From JBEBXQ01 sp040391535 (GTDB taxonomy: Bacteria; Bacteroidota; Bacteroidia; Cytophagales; Spirosomataceae), in contig JBEBXQ010000030.1 of NCBI GenBank assembly GCA_040391535.1, positions 1 to 37,844 on the forward strand: 37,844 nucleotides of DNA, given 5' to 3'. Both the position numbers and the translations under genes were made by a program. The first letter of the stretch is position 1; every line of letters starts with the position of its first letter. The notes under the pieces are model-generated. The model searched no databases, had not been told where the DNA came from, and worked only from the letters and a program-made list of their open reading frames with translations. This document shows positions 1 through 8,848 of the stretch, piece by piece.

Positions 1-163
1 GTTGTGTCAAATATCAGTAATCCAAGGAATGAAAGCAAATCGAGGGTGTAAATAACTGTACTAGCTATTACTTGACCTGACAGAGCGAATTATTTTTTTT
101 ACAACAACAATCTGATTATAAAATATTTATATTTAAAAACAGTTAGTGTTTTGCAAACCGGAA

Positions 164-1414
164 TTACTCCTCCACCTTAAAAATATATACCTGCCGCGTT
201 CCGTTAAAAACCGAATTAATGCCCAGAAGATTGCCTTTGGCACTCCACCTGGGGTGAAGATCGCAGCGTGTCCATCCCTTTTCGCCCCGGTATTCTTCCG
301 AATGGAAAAACCTCCCGAGCGGGAGCACCGCCTCTGATTTCATATCCATTAAGTACAGACGCTGTTCCCGTGAGCCACCGGAAGGATATGAATCAGTAAT
401 CATCCACTTTCCATTCGGAGAAAAAGTCCCGTGCCCGTCATAATCAAGCAAACCATTACCCAGCCGTTTATAATCATCTTTCCCGACAGTAAAAAGCACA
501 TGCGCAAATTGCTTTCCGTCATACATTGCCGTCACCATCAGCTCGCCGCCATTCAGCCAGTCATAATGAGAACCACCCCAGTTGTCAGGAAAAGCCCTTT
601 TAATTCCCGATCCATCTCTGTTTACAATCATTGTGGTGGTATTCCATTCCGGAAATCCTCTGGCCAGCCAGGAAAGTTTAGATCCGTCGCGGCTGTATAC
701 TACATGGGCAAAATATTCGATAGAGCCCTCCTTTAGTTTGGGCACAAAGTTTTCTATGTCTTTAATCGACACCAGTAATTTAGATTTGCCCGTTTCAAGG
801 TCTATATGAAAAATGCCATCGTTTTCAGGAAACTGTACACTGGTTTGTGCATCCTGCCCGTCACCTCCGTAGCCATAGTCGGTTCTGGTAGCCCGTAAAC
901 GTGAAAAGTTCATTCCCACGGCTTCTTTCCCATTCGGCGAAACGGCACTAACCGGCCGGTCAATCACTCTTATTTCCTTTTTGGTATGAACATTTAATAT
1001 CACCGACACAAATTTCCCATTCCGGTAATCATTGAAAATAATCAGGGAATCAGGGGACGAACCCAACCAGTGCGCCATGCATCCTTCCTGGAAATTCCAG
1101 GCGCGCGTTTGCGTAAGCGGTATGAATTTTTTCGTATTCAGATCGACAAGCCCCAGCGTTGCAGCATCTTTTTCATCAGGTAATTTATAGCGTAAATCCG
1201 TCTGCAGCACAGTCACATATTGCTGAGACCGGCTGAAAGAGTTGATGCCGTAATAACTCGCAAAAAAATGCTCCATTGGGCCCTCTGTAATCTGAATCGG
1301 CCCCGATATTTTCGGAAAAATGACTGTGTTTGTTTGAGCATTGTTTGCTCCCTGGCCATAAGAGCAAATATTCTGACAGATAACCAAAAGGATAATGAGT
1401 AGCAGACGTTTCAT
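164..1414 (-). CDS. Secreted TolB/PD40-like beta-propeller protein, possibly related to oligogalacturonate lyases
   Basis: The 416-residue product starts with a clear signal peptide (MKRLLLIILLVICQNICSYGQ, cut near residue 21), so it is probably periplasmic or surface exposed. The rest consists of repeated propeller-blade sequences of the PD40/TolB kind: 'AVSPNGKEAVGMNFS', 'VYSRDGSKLSWLARG', 'TFSPNGKWMITDSYP' and 'HPRWSAKGNLLGINS'. The last two (GHGTFSPNG and LHPRWS) resemble the His-containing blades of PL22-type oligogalacturonate lyases, but I cannot confirm metal ligands or catalysis. It is the only minus-strand gene here and has no partner. The start at 1414 puts the signal peptide directly at the N-terminus. 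The propeller assignment is solid; substrate and enzyme activity are inference. It may only be a binding or scaffold propeller. Confidence 0.6.
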   Translation of the reverse strand: MKRLLLIILLVICQNICSYGQGANNAQTNTVIFPKISGPIQITEGPMEHFFASYYGINSFSRSQQYVTVLQTDLRYKLPDEKDAATLGLVDLNTKKFIPLTQTRAWNFQEGCMAHWLGSSPDSLIIFNDYRNGKFVSVILNVHTKKEIRVIDRPVSAVSPNGKEAVGMNFSRLRATRTDYGYGGDGQDAQTSVQFPENDGIFHIDLETGKSKLLVSIKDIENFVPKLKEGSIEYFAHVVYSRDGSKLSWLARGFPEWNTTTMIVNRDGSGIKRAFPDNWGGSHYDWLNGGELMVTAMYDGKQFAHVLFTVGKDDYKRLGNGLLDYDGHGTFSPNGKWMITDSYPSGGSREQRLYLMDMKSEAVLPLGRFFHSEEYRGEKGWTRCDLHPRWSAKGNLLGINSVFNGTRQVYIFKVEE

Positions 1415-1791
1415 TTTCTTTCTATTTAACTATTTCTAAAATTTTCAGAATAACTCCATTGATAAAAAAAACAATATAATTTCCTGTGCTGACGGTATTT
1501 ATGGAATAAGCCGTTGCTTTTCTGATATTACTCCTGCTTTATGCACAAATTTCATGACGCTGGCATTCTGGAACCTACCGAAAATATGCAGAGCAGTTAA
1601 TTGATTAGCGAAGACGACCGGATAAATTCATAGCCCTATCCGGAATGAGGTATAAATTTGACCTTACACCATTTTTCTCCCACCCGCCCCGTATCTGGAA
1701 TTATTTTAAATAAAAATTGCTTTGGATTGTATTAGGGAGTAACTTTGTAACAGTACATTGAAAAATTAAAATAGCTGAATTGCACCGTATC
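1415..1791. other. Divergent intergenic region
   Basis: This 377-bp gap separates two divergent genes and holds no convincing coding frame or RNA gene. The right end carries the promoter described separately. A small inverted repeat, CCGGATA (1618-1624) with TATCCGG (1637-1643), has a 12-nt loop and no T-run, so it is not an obvious terminator. I could not identify the promoter of the leftward gene. Confidence 0.6.
1717..1747 (+). promoter_or_regulatory. Bacteroidota-type promoter for the small gene at 1792
   Basis: TTG at 1717-1719 and TAACTTTG at 1740-1747 are 20 bp apart. This fits the Bacteroidota consensus TTG-N(17-23)-TAnnTTTG, and the start codon lies 44 bp downstream of the -7 element. 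Confidence 0.6.
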
Positions 1792-2175
1792 ATGTCTTCT
1801 TCTGTGAATTGTTCTTCTTGTAATGAGTTTGTGAGTGAGGTTGAGTTGTATAAAAATGCAAAAGGAGTCGTTTCCCAGTGTGACCGGAGTAATCGTATAA
1901 ATTTAAACTTTCTGAATCTGAAAGCGCAGTTCAGAATTCAGGATTTTCTGAAATTCCGCAGAGACGTAAATAAAATTGACATCAGAAGTAAATTACTGGA
2001 CATTTCTGATGAGTGTGATTACGAACTTATTCAAACCCCCCAATATAATATTTCCGAGCGCCTGACGCTTTGCGATCTGATTCAGCTCAGAGACCTTGTT
2101 AATGGTGCACAATTTGCCCTGGATCTCAATTCTTTGCTGCATCAGATCCTTTACAGTGAGCCGGATATGGCCTGA
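1792..2175 (+). CDS. Small Bacteroidota protein, DUF6686-like
   Basis: The product has 127 residues, with no signal peptide or membrane segment. An N-terminal CxxC (NCSSC) is followed by a hydrophobic strand-rich part (INLNFLNLKAQF) and two helical segments. The C-terminal one (LCDLIQLRDLVNGAQFALDL) resembles the pattern of DUF6686, a small uncharacterised Bacteroidota family; this match is from memory and uncertain. I chose ATG 1792 over an in-frame TTG at 1780 because it follows the promoter at a normal leader length and ATG is preferred. The gene lies just upstream of ferritin, which has its own promoter-like element, so co-transcription is possible but not needed. Function is unknown. Confidence 0.6.
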   Translation: MSSSVNCSSCNEFVSEVELYKNAKGVVSQCDRSNRINLNFLNLKAQFRIQDFLKFRRDVNKIDIRSKLLDISDECDYELIQTPQYNISERLTLCDLIQLRDLVNGAQFALDLNSLLHQILYSEPDMA

Positions 2176-2182
2176 CCTGTAT

Positions 2183-2226
2183 TTAGATCATTTCCAGTTA
2201 AACTGCTCATTATTAGATCAATTCCA
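2183..2226. repeat. Pair of 14-bp direct repeats upstream of ferritin
   Basis: TTAGATCATTTCCA (2183-2196) and TTAGATCAATTCCA (2213-2226) differ at one base and are spaced exactly 30 bp apart, about three helical turns. They end about 50 bp before the ferritin -7 element. That geometry suits a regulator binding the same DNA face twice, but an operator role is inference. Confidence 0.5.
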
Positions 2227-2276
2227 AATATTTCCTATTTCATGGCAAAGTGAACCATAATCGGTGTTATGCGTTA

Positions 2277-2284
2277 TATCTTTG
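2277..2284 (+). promoter_or_regulatory. Ferritin promoter -7 element
   Basis: TATCTTTG matches the Bacteroidota TAnnTTTG -7 consensus and lies 37 bp before the ferritin ATG. No clear TTG is seen at the usual upstream distance, so it may depend on an activator. Confidence 0.5.
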
Positions 2285-2321
2285 TAACACATTTAAACCG
2301 AAATTAAAACTAAATTATACC

Positions 2322-2852
2322 ATGAAGGATTTATTGAGACAACGGACATCACTTAAAGAAGAAATAGAAATTCTCCTTAACAATCAGGTAAAAATGGAAG
2401 CTGAAGCCTCTGCCAAATATCTGGCAATGGCCTCATGGTGCGACCAGAATGGCTACAAACACAGTGCCGGCTATTTCCTGAAGCAATCCAACGAGGAGCG
2501 CGATCATATGCTTAAAATCTTCAACTATATCCTTACTGTTGGCGGTGCGGCAGTATCACCTGAAATAGGAGCTGTTGAACATGATTATTCTTCTTTCAGA
2601 AGTGTTTTTGAAACTGCCCTGAACAGTGAAATCAGTGTAACGAAATCAATCAACCGTATTGTAACAGCCAGCCGTAATGTAGAAGATTACGCTACTGAAA
2701 ATTTCATACAGTGGTTTGTGAATGAGCAGATTGAAGAAGAAGACAATGCCCGTCGTGCCCTTGAACTGTTCGATGTTATCGGTGAAGAAGGTACCGGACG
2801 TTACCAGATTGATAAGGCGGTAGCCAAGCTGAATTCAGCAGAAGAAGCCTGA
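2322..2852 (+). CDS. ftnA: Non-haem ferritin
   Basis: This is a 176-residue ferritin of the FtnA type, which oxidises Fe(II) and stores the iron as mineral inside a 24-subunit cytoplasmic shell. By alignment from memory with E. coli FtnA, the ferroxidase ligands are present: E26 in 'VKMEAEASAKYL', the E..H pair in 'NEERDHML', E in 'LNSEISVT', and Q/E in 'NEQIEEED'. Length and the C-terminal 'IDKAVAKL' also fit FtnA. I chose ATG 2322 because it begins the family N-terminus and sits 37 bp after a TAnnTTTG element; an in-frame upstream start at 2250 would cover the promoter. Two direct repeats upstream may control it. A strong palindromic terminator follows ten bases after the stop codon. Confidence 0.93.
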   Translation: MKDLLRQRTSLKEEIEILLNNQVKMEAEASAKYLAMASWCDQNGYKHSAGYFLKQSNEERDHMLKIFNYILTVGGAAVSPEIGAVEHDYSSFRSVFETALNSEISVTKSINRIVTASRNVEDYATENFIQWFVNEQIEEEDNARRALELFDVIGEEGTGRYQIDKAVAKLNSAEEA

Positions 2853-2861
2853 TTGATTCAG

Positions 2862-2915
2862 TGCTCATAAGCAAAAAGACCGGTTCGTACGAACCGGTCT
2901 TTTTGCTTATGAGCA
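2862..2915. terminator. Perfect 54-bp palindromic bidirectional terminator
   Basis: Every base from 2862 to 2888 pairs with 2889 to 2915, centred on GTAC. The core arms are GACCGGTTCG and CGAACCGGTC, flanked by AAAAA on the left and TTTTT on the right, so both strands carry a GC stem followed by a U-tract. It lies between the convergent stop codons of ferritin (2852) and pyrC (2923) and should terminate both transcripts. Confidence 0.9.
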
Positions 2916-2922
2916 GCTTAGC

Positions 2923-4284
2923 TTACCGTTGAAAGGTAAGCCTTTCCCCTTTTTTCTCCTCATGAAATATGCCTTGCTCATAGGCAAGGTGGCCCGAGAC
3001 CAGTGTGTGGGTGATGCGGCTGTCAAATACTTCACCTTCAAGCGGAGACCAGCCGCATTTGTACAGAATATCACGGTTGTTTACCGAAGTTTGCTGCTCT
3101 AAATCTACCAGTGTCAGATCTGCCCAGTAACCTTCCCTGATATAGCCCCTCCTGCTGATCTGAAAACAATCAGCAACGGCATGGCTCATTTTATCAACAA
3201 TCCTTTCCAATGAAATTTTCCCCTGTTTATAAAACTGAAGCATCATAGGCAGAGAATGCTGGAGCAATGGCAATCCTGAAGGAGCCTGCCAGTAATGCTG
3301 TTGTTTTTCATCCCACGTATGTGGTGCATGATCCGTCGCAATGACATCGATCCGGTCATCCAGCAGGGCTTTCAGTATCTGCGCCTTATGGTGTTCATTT
3401 TTAATTGCCGGATTACACTTGATCTGATTCCCCAGCCTGTTGTAATCATTTTCATCAAACCACAGATGATGTACACAGGCTTCAGAGGTAATGCGTTTTT
3501 CAACTCCGCTTTCGAGTAAAATTTTCCCGTTTTTCCTTATTCCCTTTTCAAAAAGATGAGTTTCGTTTCCTGTTGAAATATGCAGAATATGTAATCGGGC
3601 ACCCGTTCTTTTAGCCAGCCCCACAGCATACGAAGAGGATTGGTAGCAGGCATCTTCGTTCCGGATGAGGGCATGTATATTATAGGGAACATTTTCACCA
3701 TACTGTTCCCTGAATCGGGTCATCCGTGATCTGACGGTAGCCTCATCTTCACAATGTACGGCAATCAGACACGGTGCATTGGAAAACAATTTACCTAATA
3801 CATCCGGTGCATCAACCAGCATATTTCCGGTAGAAGACCCCATGAAAATCTTAATTCCGCAGATTTGTGACGGATCGGTTTTCATGACCTCTTCATAATT
3901 GTCATTGGAAGCGCCCATATAAAAAGAGTAATTTGCCAGGGAAGTCTGTGCCGCAATCCGGTATTTGTCCTCCAGCAATTCCTGTGTCAGCGCATTGGGA
4001 ACGGTATTGGGCATTTCCATAAAAGAGGTCACTCCGCCTGCCACACCCGCCCGTGCTTCACTTCCGATATCCGCTTTATGCGTCAGTCCGGGTTCCCTGA
4101 AATGCACCTGATCATCAATAACACCAGGCAAAGCATACTGTCCTGATGCGTCAATCACCTTATCAGCCGGTATATGCTGTAAATCTGCGTCTATTCTGCT
4201 GATCAGTCCGTCTTCCGTTAAAATATCCTTTTCTACTATAACACCTTCATTTACTACAGTAGCATTGAGAATCAGAATCTTCAA
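2923..4284 (-). CDS. pyrC: Dihydroorotase, class I-like Bacteroidota form
   Basis: The 453-residue amidohydrolase should catalyse reversible cyclisation of N-carbamoyl-aspartate to dihydroorotate in pyrimidine synthesis. Visible motifs: the strand-1 metal/substrate site 'DDQVHFREPG' (Q59, H61, R63), 'GIKIFMGSSTGNML' with the conserved Lys, 'AVHCED', 'LHILHIST', and 'ATDHAPH' carrying the catalytic Asp. The usual strand-1 HxH is QxH here; I recall the same substitution in the Porphyromonas dihydroorotase, so it is probably a lineage trait and not a loss. The start lies 12 bp after the ppk1 stop codon, which suggests one transcript with ppk1. The 3' end runs into the shared palindromic terminator. 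Confidence 0.92.
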   Translation of the reverse strand: MKILILNATVVNEGVIVEKDILTEDGLISRIDADLQHIPADKVIDASGQYALPGVIDDQVHFREPGLTHKADIGSEARAGVAGGVTSFMEMPNTVPNALTQELLEDKYRIAAQTSLANYSFYMGASNDNYEEVMKTDPSQICGIKIFMGSSTGNMLVDAPDVLGKLFSNAPCLIAVHCEDEATVRSRMTRFREQYGENVPYNIHALIRNEDACYQSSSYAVGLAKRTGARLHILHISTGNETHLFEKGIRKNGKILLESGVEKRITSEACVHHLWFDENDYNRLGNQIKCNPAIKNEHHKAQILKALLDDRIDVIATDHAPHTWDEKQQHYWQAPSGLPLLQHSLPMMLQFYKQGKISLERIVDKMSHAVADCFQISRRGYIREGYWADLTLVDLEQQTSVNNRDILYKCGWSPLEGEVFDSRITHTLVSGHLAYEQGIFHEEKKGERLTFQR

Positions 4285-4296
4285 TTTTATTTCTGT

Positions 4297-6615
4297 TTAA
4301 TTATGGTTATCCTTCAAATCATTTTCATCTTTTTCAATATCGGAAGCCTCATCGGCATCAGAGGCTACCAGCACCGGCTCATCCGCTTCAGGTTCTTTCT
4401 CCCGGAACAACGCCGCTGCCATCACATCATCCAATGTCACATTATAGAATTCCTTATGAACATTAAATGGTTCACCCACCTCCTTACATTTAACATAACT
4501 ACCGTCTTCCTGTAATTCATAGGCATTCTGATTATCCCGGAGATTATAATCAAGGATGTTGATCGCTTCCTGCTTTACCCGGGGATCCACAAACATAAAT
4601 AATGATTCAATCCGTCGGTCAAAGCTTCTGACCATTACGTCTGCGCTGCCTCCATAAACCATGGGGTCTCCGTTGTTATGAAAATAAAACAACCGGGAAT
4701 GCTCCAGATAGTCACCCACGATGGACCTTACCGTAATATTTTCGCTGAGTCCTTCCCTTCCCGGTCTCAGACAGCAGATCCCTCTTACAATCAGTTTTAT
4801 TTTTACGCCTGCCTGCGATGCTTTATACAACTCATAAATAATTTCCTTATCTTCCAGTGAGTTAATTTTTATACAAATACCACTTTGCAGTCCGTTTTGC
4901 GCATTTTCTGCTTCTCTGTTAATCAATCCGATCAGCTCATTCCGCATTTGCCGCGGCGCCGTAATCAGATTATGGTATTGTGAAGGCTGTGAATGGCCTG
5001 TGATAGCATTAAAAAACTCTGAAATATCATACGTATATTCCTCATTAGCAGTAAGCAGGCCAATATCCGTATAAAGGCGTGCTGTATCTTCGTTATAATT
5101 GCCACTGGACAGGTGCGCATACCGGACTACTTTATCTCCTTCTTTCCTGACAATCAGCAATAACTTAGTATGGGTTTTCAGCAAACCGATACCGTGAATG
5201 ACGAAGCAACCCGCTTTCTGAAGTTTCTGAGCTTCCTTAATATTGTTTTCTTCATCAAACCGGGCTTTTACTTCAAACAGCACCGAAACGTGTTTCCCGT
5301 TTTCTGCGGCATGTAACAAGGCCTCCGTCACTCGGGATTTCTTGGCAACCCTGTAAATTGTGAGCTTAATAGAAAGTACCTGCGGGTCTTCTGCGGCCTG
5401 TTCCAGCAAATGAAGAACCGGTTCAAAACTGTTATAAGGGTGATGAAGGAAAATATCCTGTTCTTTGATCGCATCAAAAATATTCACCGCACGGTCTCTG
5501 CCATAATCAAGTGGCATCACTGCTGAATGTACAGGCGGGAGCAATTCCTGAAATTCTGATTCTTTGACGATCTGCCACAAAGCCGTATAATCCATCAGTC
5601 CGTCTGCCTCAAAAGTATTGTATCCGTCCAATTCGAGTCTCTTCTGCAGGAGCTTAAGCAATTCAGTATTAAACCCGGATTCGATCTCTAACTTTACAAC
5701 TCTGCCCAGCCGCCTGCCTTTGATTTTCTGCTTGATTTCATCAATAAAGTCTTCTTCAGAATCATCGATCTCATCAAGCGAGAAATCACCGTTACGGATT
5801 ATTCTGAATAAATTGGTCGACAGGATTTCAACATTTCTGTACAATTTCTTAACATATTTCTTCACAATTTCCTCCAATGGAAGAAACAAAATGGTATCGG
5901 CACGATGCACCTGATAAAACCGGGGCAGATTGGAAGGCAACTGTACAAAAGACAGTTTTTTTTCATCACTGCCTGTTTCCCCTTCGGCTTGTGTAACGAC
6001 TCCAAGAATGAGCACTTTGGCATTCAGTACCGGAAAAACGTGGGTATAGTCATAGAGCATGGGCGTCAGCATGGGATAAACCGTCTTTTCAAAATAATCG
6101 GCCACCTCATGCTCTTCGTTGCCCAGCAGATCCGTGCATTTGATCATATCGAACCCGAAACTTTTAAATTTCGGCAAGAGCTGACCCTTATAGCAACTAT
6201 TCTGCGCTTTATTGAATTGCTGTGCCTCATGGAACAACGTTTTCCTGAAAGGGATCTCCCGAAGACCGGAATAATCGATCCGCTCTTTATTAAAATCCAG
6301 ATAATTATAGAGGCTGCCTATCCTGATGGAGAAAAACTCATCTGAGTTTGACGCCGTAATGGCCAGAAATTTCAGGCGGTCGAATAAATTTCTTTCCTCA
6401 TCATATGCCTGGTCAAGTACGCGTTCATTAAATTTCAGCCAGCTCAGATCCCTGCTGATCAGATCACTCTGACCGATCTGAGTCGTAACTTTCTCAGAGT
6501 ACACTGTTGTGTCAGGCTTCTTTACCTGCTCTGATTTTGCCGCTGAAAAAAAAGAGGTCATTACCTTTGAAAAAAAACCTTTTCCCGAATTATTTTCCTG
6601 TGACTCCAAAGACAT
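4297..6615 (-). CDS. ppk1: Polyphosphate kinase 1
   Basis: The 772-residue PPK1 makes long-chain polyphosphate from ATP and reverses the reaction. Order of domains: an extra 50-odd residues at the N-terminus rich in Ser/Lys, the N domain starting at 'SRDLSWLKFNERVLDQA', the head domain, and two phospholipase-D-like catalytic domains. By position, the autophosphorylated His is H482 in 'KTHTKLLLI' and the second active-site His is H639 in 'LEHSRLFYF'; 'FEVKARFDEENNI' and 'SADVMVRSFDRRIE' are also typical. The C-terminal tail of about 40 residues is very acidic (Glu/Asp-rich) and looks like an extension beyond the core. It probably shares a transcript with pyrC, and a terminator upstream separates it from gyrB. 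Confidence 0.95.
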   Translation of the reverse strand: MSLESQENNSGKGFFSKVMTSFFSAAKSEQVKKPDTTVYSEKVTTQIGQSDLISRDLSWLKFNERVLDQAYDEERNLFDRLKFLAITASNSDEFFSIRIGSLYNYLDFNKERIDYSGLREIPFRKTLFHEAQQFNKAQNSCYKGQLLPKFKSFGFDMIKCTDLLGNEEHEVADYFEKTVYPMLTPMLYDYTHVFPVLNAKVLILGVVTQAEGETGSDEKKLSFVQLPSNLPRFYQVHRADTILFLPLEEIVKKYVKKLYRNVEILSTNLFRIIRNGDFSLDEIDDSEEDFIDEIKQKIKGRRLGRVVKLEIESGFNTELLKLLQKRLELDGYNTFEADGLMDYTALWQIVKESEFQELLPPVHSAVMPLDYGRDRAVNIFDAIKEQDIFLHHPYNSFEPVLHLLEQAAEDPQVLSIKLTIYRVAKKSRVTEALLHAAENGKHVSVLFEVKARFDEENNIKEAQKLQKAGCFVIHGIGLLKTHTKLLLIVRKEGDKVVRYAHLSSGNYNEDTARLYTDIGLLTANEEYTYDISEFFNAITGHSQPSQYHNLITAPRQMRNELIGLINREAENAQNGLQSGICIKINSLEDKEIIYELYKASQAGVKIKLIVRGICCLRPGREGLSENITVRSIVGDYLEHSRLFYFHNNGDPMVYGGSADVMVRSFDRRIESLFMFVDPRVKQEAINILDYNLRDNQNAYELQEDGSYVKCKEVGEPFNVHKEFYNVTLDDVMAAALFREKEPEADEPVLVASDADEASDIEKDENDLKDNHN

Positions 6616-6654
6616 CTTATAAAAACCGTTATTCTAAAAACTACTCTAAAATAC

Positions 6655-6692
6655 AAAAAAAACGGATGACTGTGTGAGAATACAGCCATCCG
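6655..6692 (-). terminator. Intrinsic terminator of gyrB
   Basis: Read on the minus strand, CGGATGGCTGT pairs with ACAGTCATCCG (one G-T wobble) around an 8-nt loop and is followed by eight T residues. It lies 32 bp after the gyrB stop codon and 40 bp before the ppk1 start, so it should insulate ppk1 from gyrB transcription. Confidence 0.85.
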
Positions 6693-6723
6693 GATATTAA
6701 GAATTTATTACCAATCAGTGATG

Positions 6724-8676
6724 TCAGATATCTATTCTTGCATATTTGGCATTCTGTTCAATAAAATCTCTCCGTGGGGCTACTTCATCGCCCATCAACA
6801 TTGAAAACAAGTGATCGGCTTCGGCTGCAGATTCAATGGTTACCTGCTTCAGACTCCTGTTTTCAGGATTCATCGTGGTTTGCCATAACTGTTCTGCGTT
6901 CATTTCTCCCAAACCTTTATAACGCTGAATGTTCACTGATTCATCTTTTCCTCCGCCAATTTCTCTTACAGCTTCCTCTCTTTGTTGTTCTGTCCAGCAG
7001 TAGCGCTCTTCCCGTCCCTTTTTCACAAGGTACAACGGAGGCAGCGCAATATAAATGTATCCTTTATCGATAAGCTCCTTCATATAACGGAAGAAGAATG
7101 TAAGGATAAGGGTACGTATGTGACTACCATCAATATCGGCATCGGTCATGATAATCACTTTATGATACCTGAGTTTGTCAATATTCAACGCCCGCTCGTC
7201 CCCTTCTTTTCCGATCTGCACACCAAGCGCGGTGAACATGTTCTTAATTTCATCATTCTCATAAATGCGGTACTCCTGTGCTTTTTCGACGTTCAGGATT
7301 TTACCTCTTAGTGGCAGAATGGCCTGAAACGCACGGTTCCGGCCCTGCTTGGCAGTACCACCGGCCGAATCCCCTTCCACCAGGTACAACTCACACATTT
7401 CGGGGTCAGACTCAGAGCAATCCGCCAGCTTCCCCGGCAATCCGGTTCCTGTCAGCACGTTTTTGCGCTGCACCATTTCCCGGGCTTTCCTGGCAGCAAT
7501 ACGGGCTTTGGCAGCCAGCATTACTTTGTCAATGATAGTACGGGCTTCTTTAGGATGTTCGAGAAGGTAGGTATCCAGCATTTCCGAAACCACCTGACTC
7601 ACTGCACCGGCTACGTCTGAGTTGCCTAATTTTGTTTTGGTTTGTCCTTCAAACTGCGGTTCTGCTACTTTAACGGAAATAACCGCTGTCAGGCCTTCTC
7701 TGAAGTCATCCCCGCTGATTTCAATTTTTTCTTTGGCCAGAATCCCCGATTTATCGGCATAGTTTTTCAATGTCCTGGTCAAGGCCATTCTGAAACCAGA
7801 AACGTGGGTTCCACCTTCAATAGTATTGATATTGTTCACATACGAGTGAACGTTTTCACCGTAGGATGTATTATAGACCATCGAAACCTCCACCGGAACC
7901 GTACCTTTGGTACTTTCCATATAAATGGGTGTCGGGATCAGATGCTGGCGGGTGGAGTCCAGATAAGTAACAAATTCGATCAGACCTCCCTGCGAAAAGA
8001 ATTCCTCTGAACGGAAATGACCATCTATTACCTCACGCTTATCTGTCAACGTAAGTTTAATTCCTTTATTCAGGAATGCCAGCTCACGCAAACGGCCCGC
8101 AACGGTTTCGTATTTGAATTCTGTAACTGTAAAAATGGTATCATCAGGCAAAAACTCAATCTGAGTACCGGTTATGTCTGAGTCACCGATCTGCCGTACC
8201 GGGTATAAAGGTTTACCTTCTGAATATTCCTGCTCAAATATTTTGCCTTCACGGTGCACTTCAGCACGCAGACGGATAGAAAGGGCATTCACACAGGAAA
8301 CCCCCACACCATGCAATCCACCGGAAACCTTGTATGTATCTTTATCAAATTTACCTCCGGCGTGAAGTACTGTCATTACCACTTCAAGGGCAGAACGTTT
8401 TTCCTTGGAATGTATTCCCGTAGGGATACCACGGCCGTTATCTCTGACGGTAATAGAATTATTTTCTTCGATTGTGACATTAATTGTATCACAATACCCC
8501 GCCATGGCTTCATCAATGGAGTTATCAACAACTTCCCAGATCAAATGGTGAAGGCCTTTGAAGCCCGTATCACCGATATACATGGCCGGACGTTTACGGA
8601 CAGCTTCCAGCCCCTCAAGAACCTGAATATTTTCGGCCGAATAATTATTTACTTCCAGTGTTGTTTCGTTTGACAT
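6724..8676 (-). CDS. gyrB: DNA gyrase subunit B
   Basis: The 650-residue protein is the ATPase subunit of DNA gyrase, which pairs with GyrA to introduce negative supercoils. Domains in order: GHKL ATPase ('EGLEAVRKRPAMYIGDTG', 'EVVDNSIDEAMAG', 'GGLHGVGVSCVNALS'), transducer domain, TOPRIM ('EGDSAGGTAKQGRNR' and the metal-binding 'MTDADIDGSHIRTL'), and the C-terminal GyrA-binding part with 'QRYKGLGEMNAEQLW'. The length of about 650 fits GyrB without the large insertion of enterobacterial enzymes. GyrB rather than ParE is preferred from overall similarity, but the two families are close. The gene is monocistronic here: divergent from the HD-domain gene and ended by its own terminator. Confidence 0.95.
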   Translation of the reverse strand: MSNETTLEVNNYSAENIQVLEGLEAVRKRPAMYIGDTGFKGLHHLIWEVVDNSIDEAMAGYCDTINVTIEENNSITVRDNGRGIPTGIHSKEKRSALEVVMTVLHAGGKFDKDTYKVSGGLHGVGVSCVNALSIRLRAEVHREGKIFEQEYSEGKPLYPVRQIGDSDITGTQIEFLPDDTIFTVTEFKYETVAGRLRELAFLNKGIKLTLTDKREVIDGHFRSEEFFSQGGLIEFVTYLDSTRQHLIPTPIYMESTKGTVPVEVSMVYNTSYGENVHSYVNNINTIEGGTHVSGFRMALTRTLKNYADKSGILAKEKIEISGDDFREGLTAVISVKVAEPQFEGQTKTKLGNSDVAGAVSQVVSEMLDTYLLEHPKEARTIIDKVMLAAKARIAARKAREMVQRKNVLTGTGLPGKLADCSESDPEMCELYLVEGDSAGGTAKQGRNRAFQAILPLRGKILNVEKAQEYRIYENDEIKNMFTALGVQIGKEGDERALNIDKLRYHKVIIMTDADIDGSHIRTLILTFFFRYMKELIDKGYIYIALPPLYLVKKGREERYCWTEQQREEAVREIGGGKDESVNIQRYKGLGEMNAEQLWQTTMNPENRSLKQVTIESAAEADHLFSMLMGDEVAPRRDFIEQNAKYARIDI

Positions 8677-8730
8677 ACAGTTTGCATTACAAAAAATATA
8701 AAGGCTTCAAATCCACCCTTAAAAACCTCG

Positions 8731-8738
8731 TAAAGATA
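8731..8738 (-). promoter_or_regulatory. Possible gyrB -7 element
   Basis: Read leftwards the sequence is TATCTTTA, one base off TAnnTTTG, giving a gyrB leader of about 50 nt. The upstream TTG is not at the usual spacing, so this is tentative. Confidence 0.35.
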
Positions 8739-8848
8739 CACAAATTTTGTGACAATTAAACTATCCGCACCTACTTTAAGGCTGTCATCATTTGTCAGAT
8801 TCCGGGTGCCGGAGAGATATCACTCAGAAGGTAACTTCTGACATTCAG

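Noticed and set aside
146..337. Plus-strand 63-codon open frame
   Set aside because: It mostly overlaps the 3' end of the propeller gene on the other strand and shows no protein-like features.
1618..1643. CCGGATA...TATCCGG hairpin
   Set aside because: A 7-bp stem with a 12-nt loop and no T-run, not placed after any gene end; probably chance.
2250..2321. Upstream in-frame start for ferritin adding 24 residues
   Set aside because: It would include the promoter element, and the added residues are not part of the ferritin family N-terminus.
5905..6345. Plus-strand 146-codon open frame inside ppk1
   Set aside because: Antisense to a clear ppk1 coding region, with no domain or promoter support.
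8254..8673. Plus-strand open frame antisense to gyrB
   Set aside because: It overlaps the conserved ATPase region of gyrB and its product has no family resemblance.
8792..8848. TTG start for the HD-domain gene
   Set aside because: The added 19 residues look non-conserved and several ATG codons lie closer to the domain.
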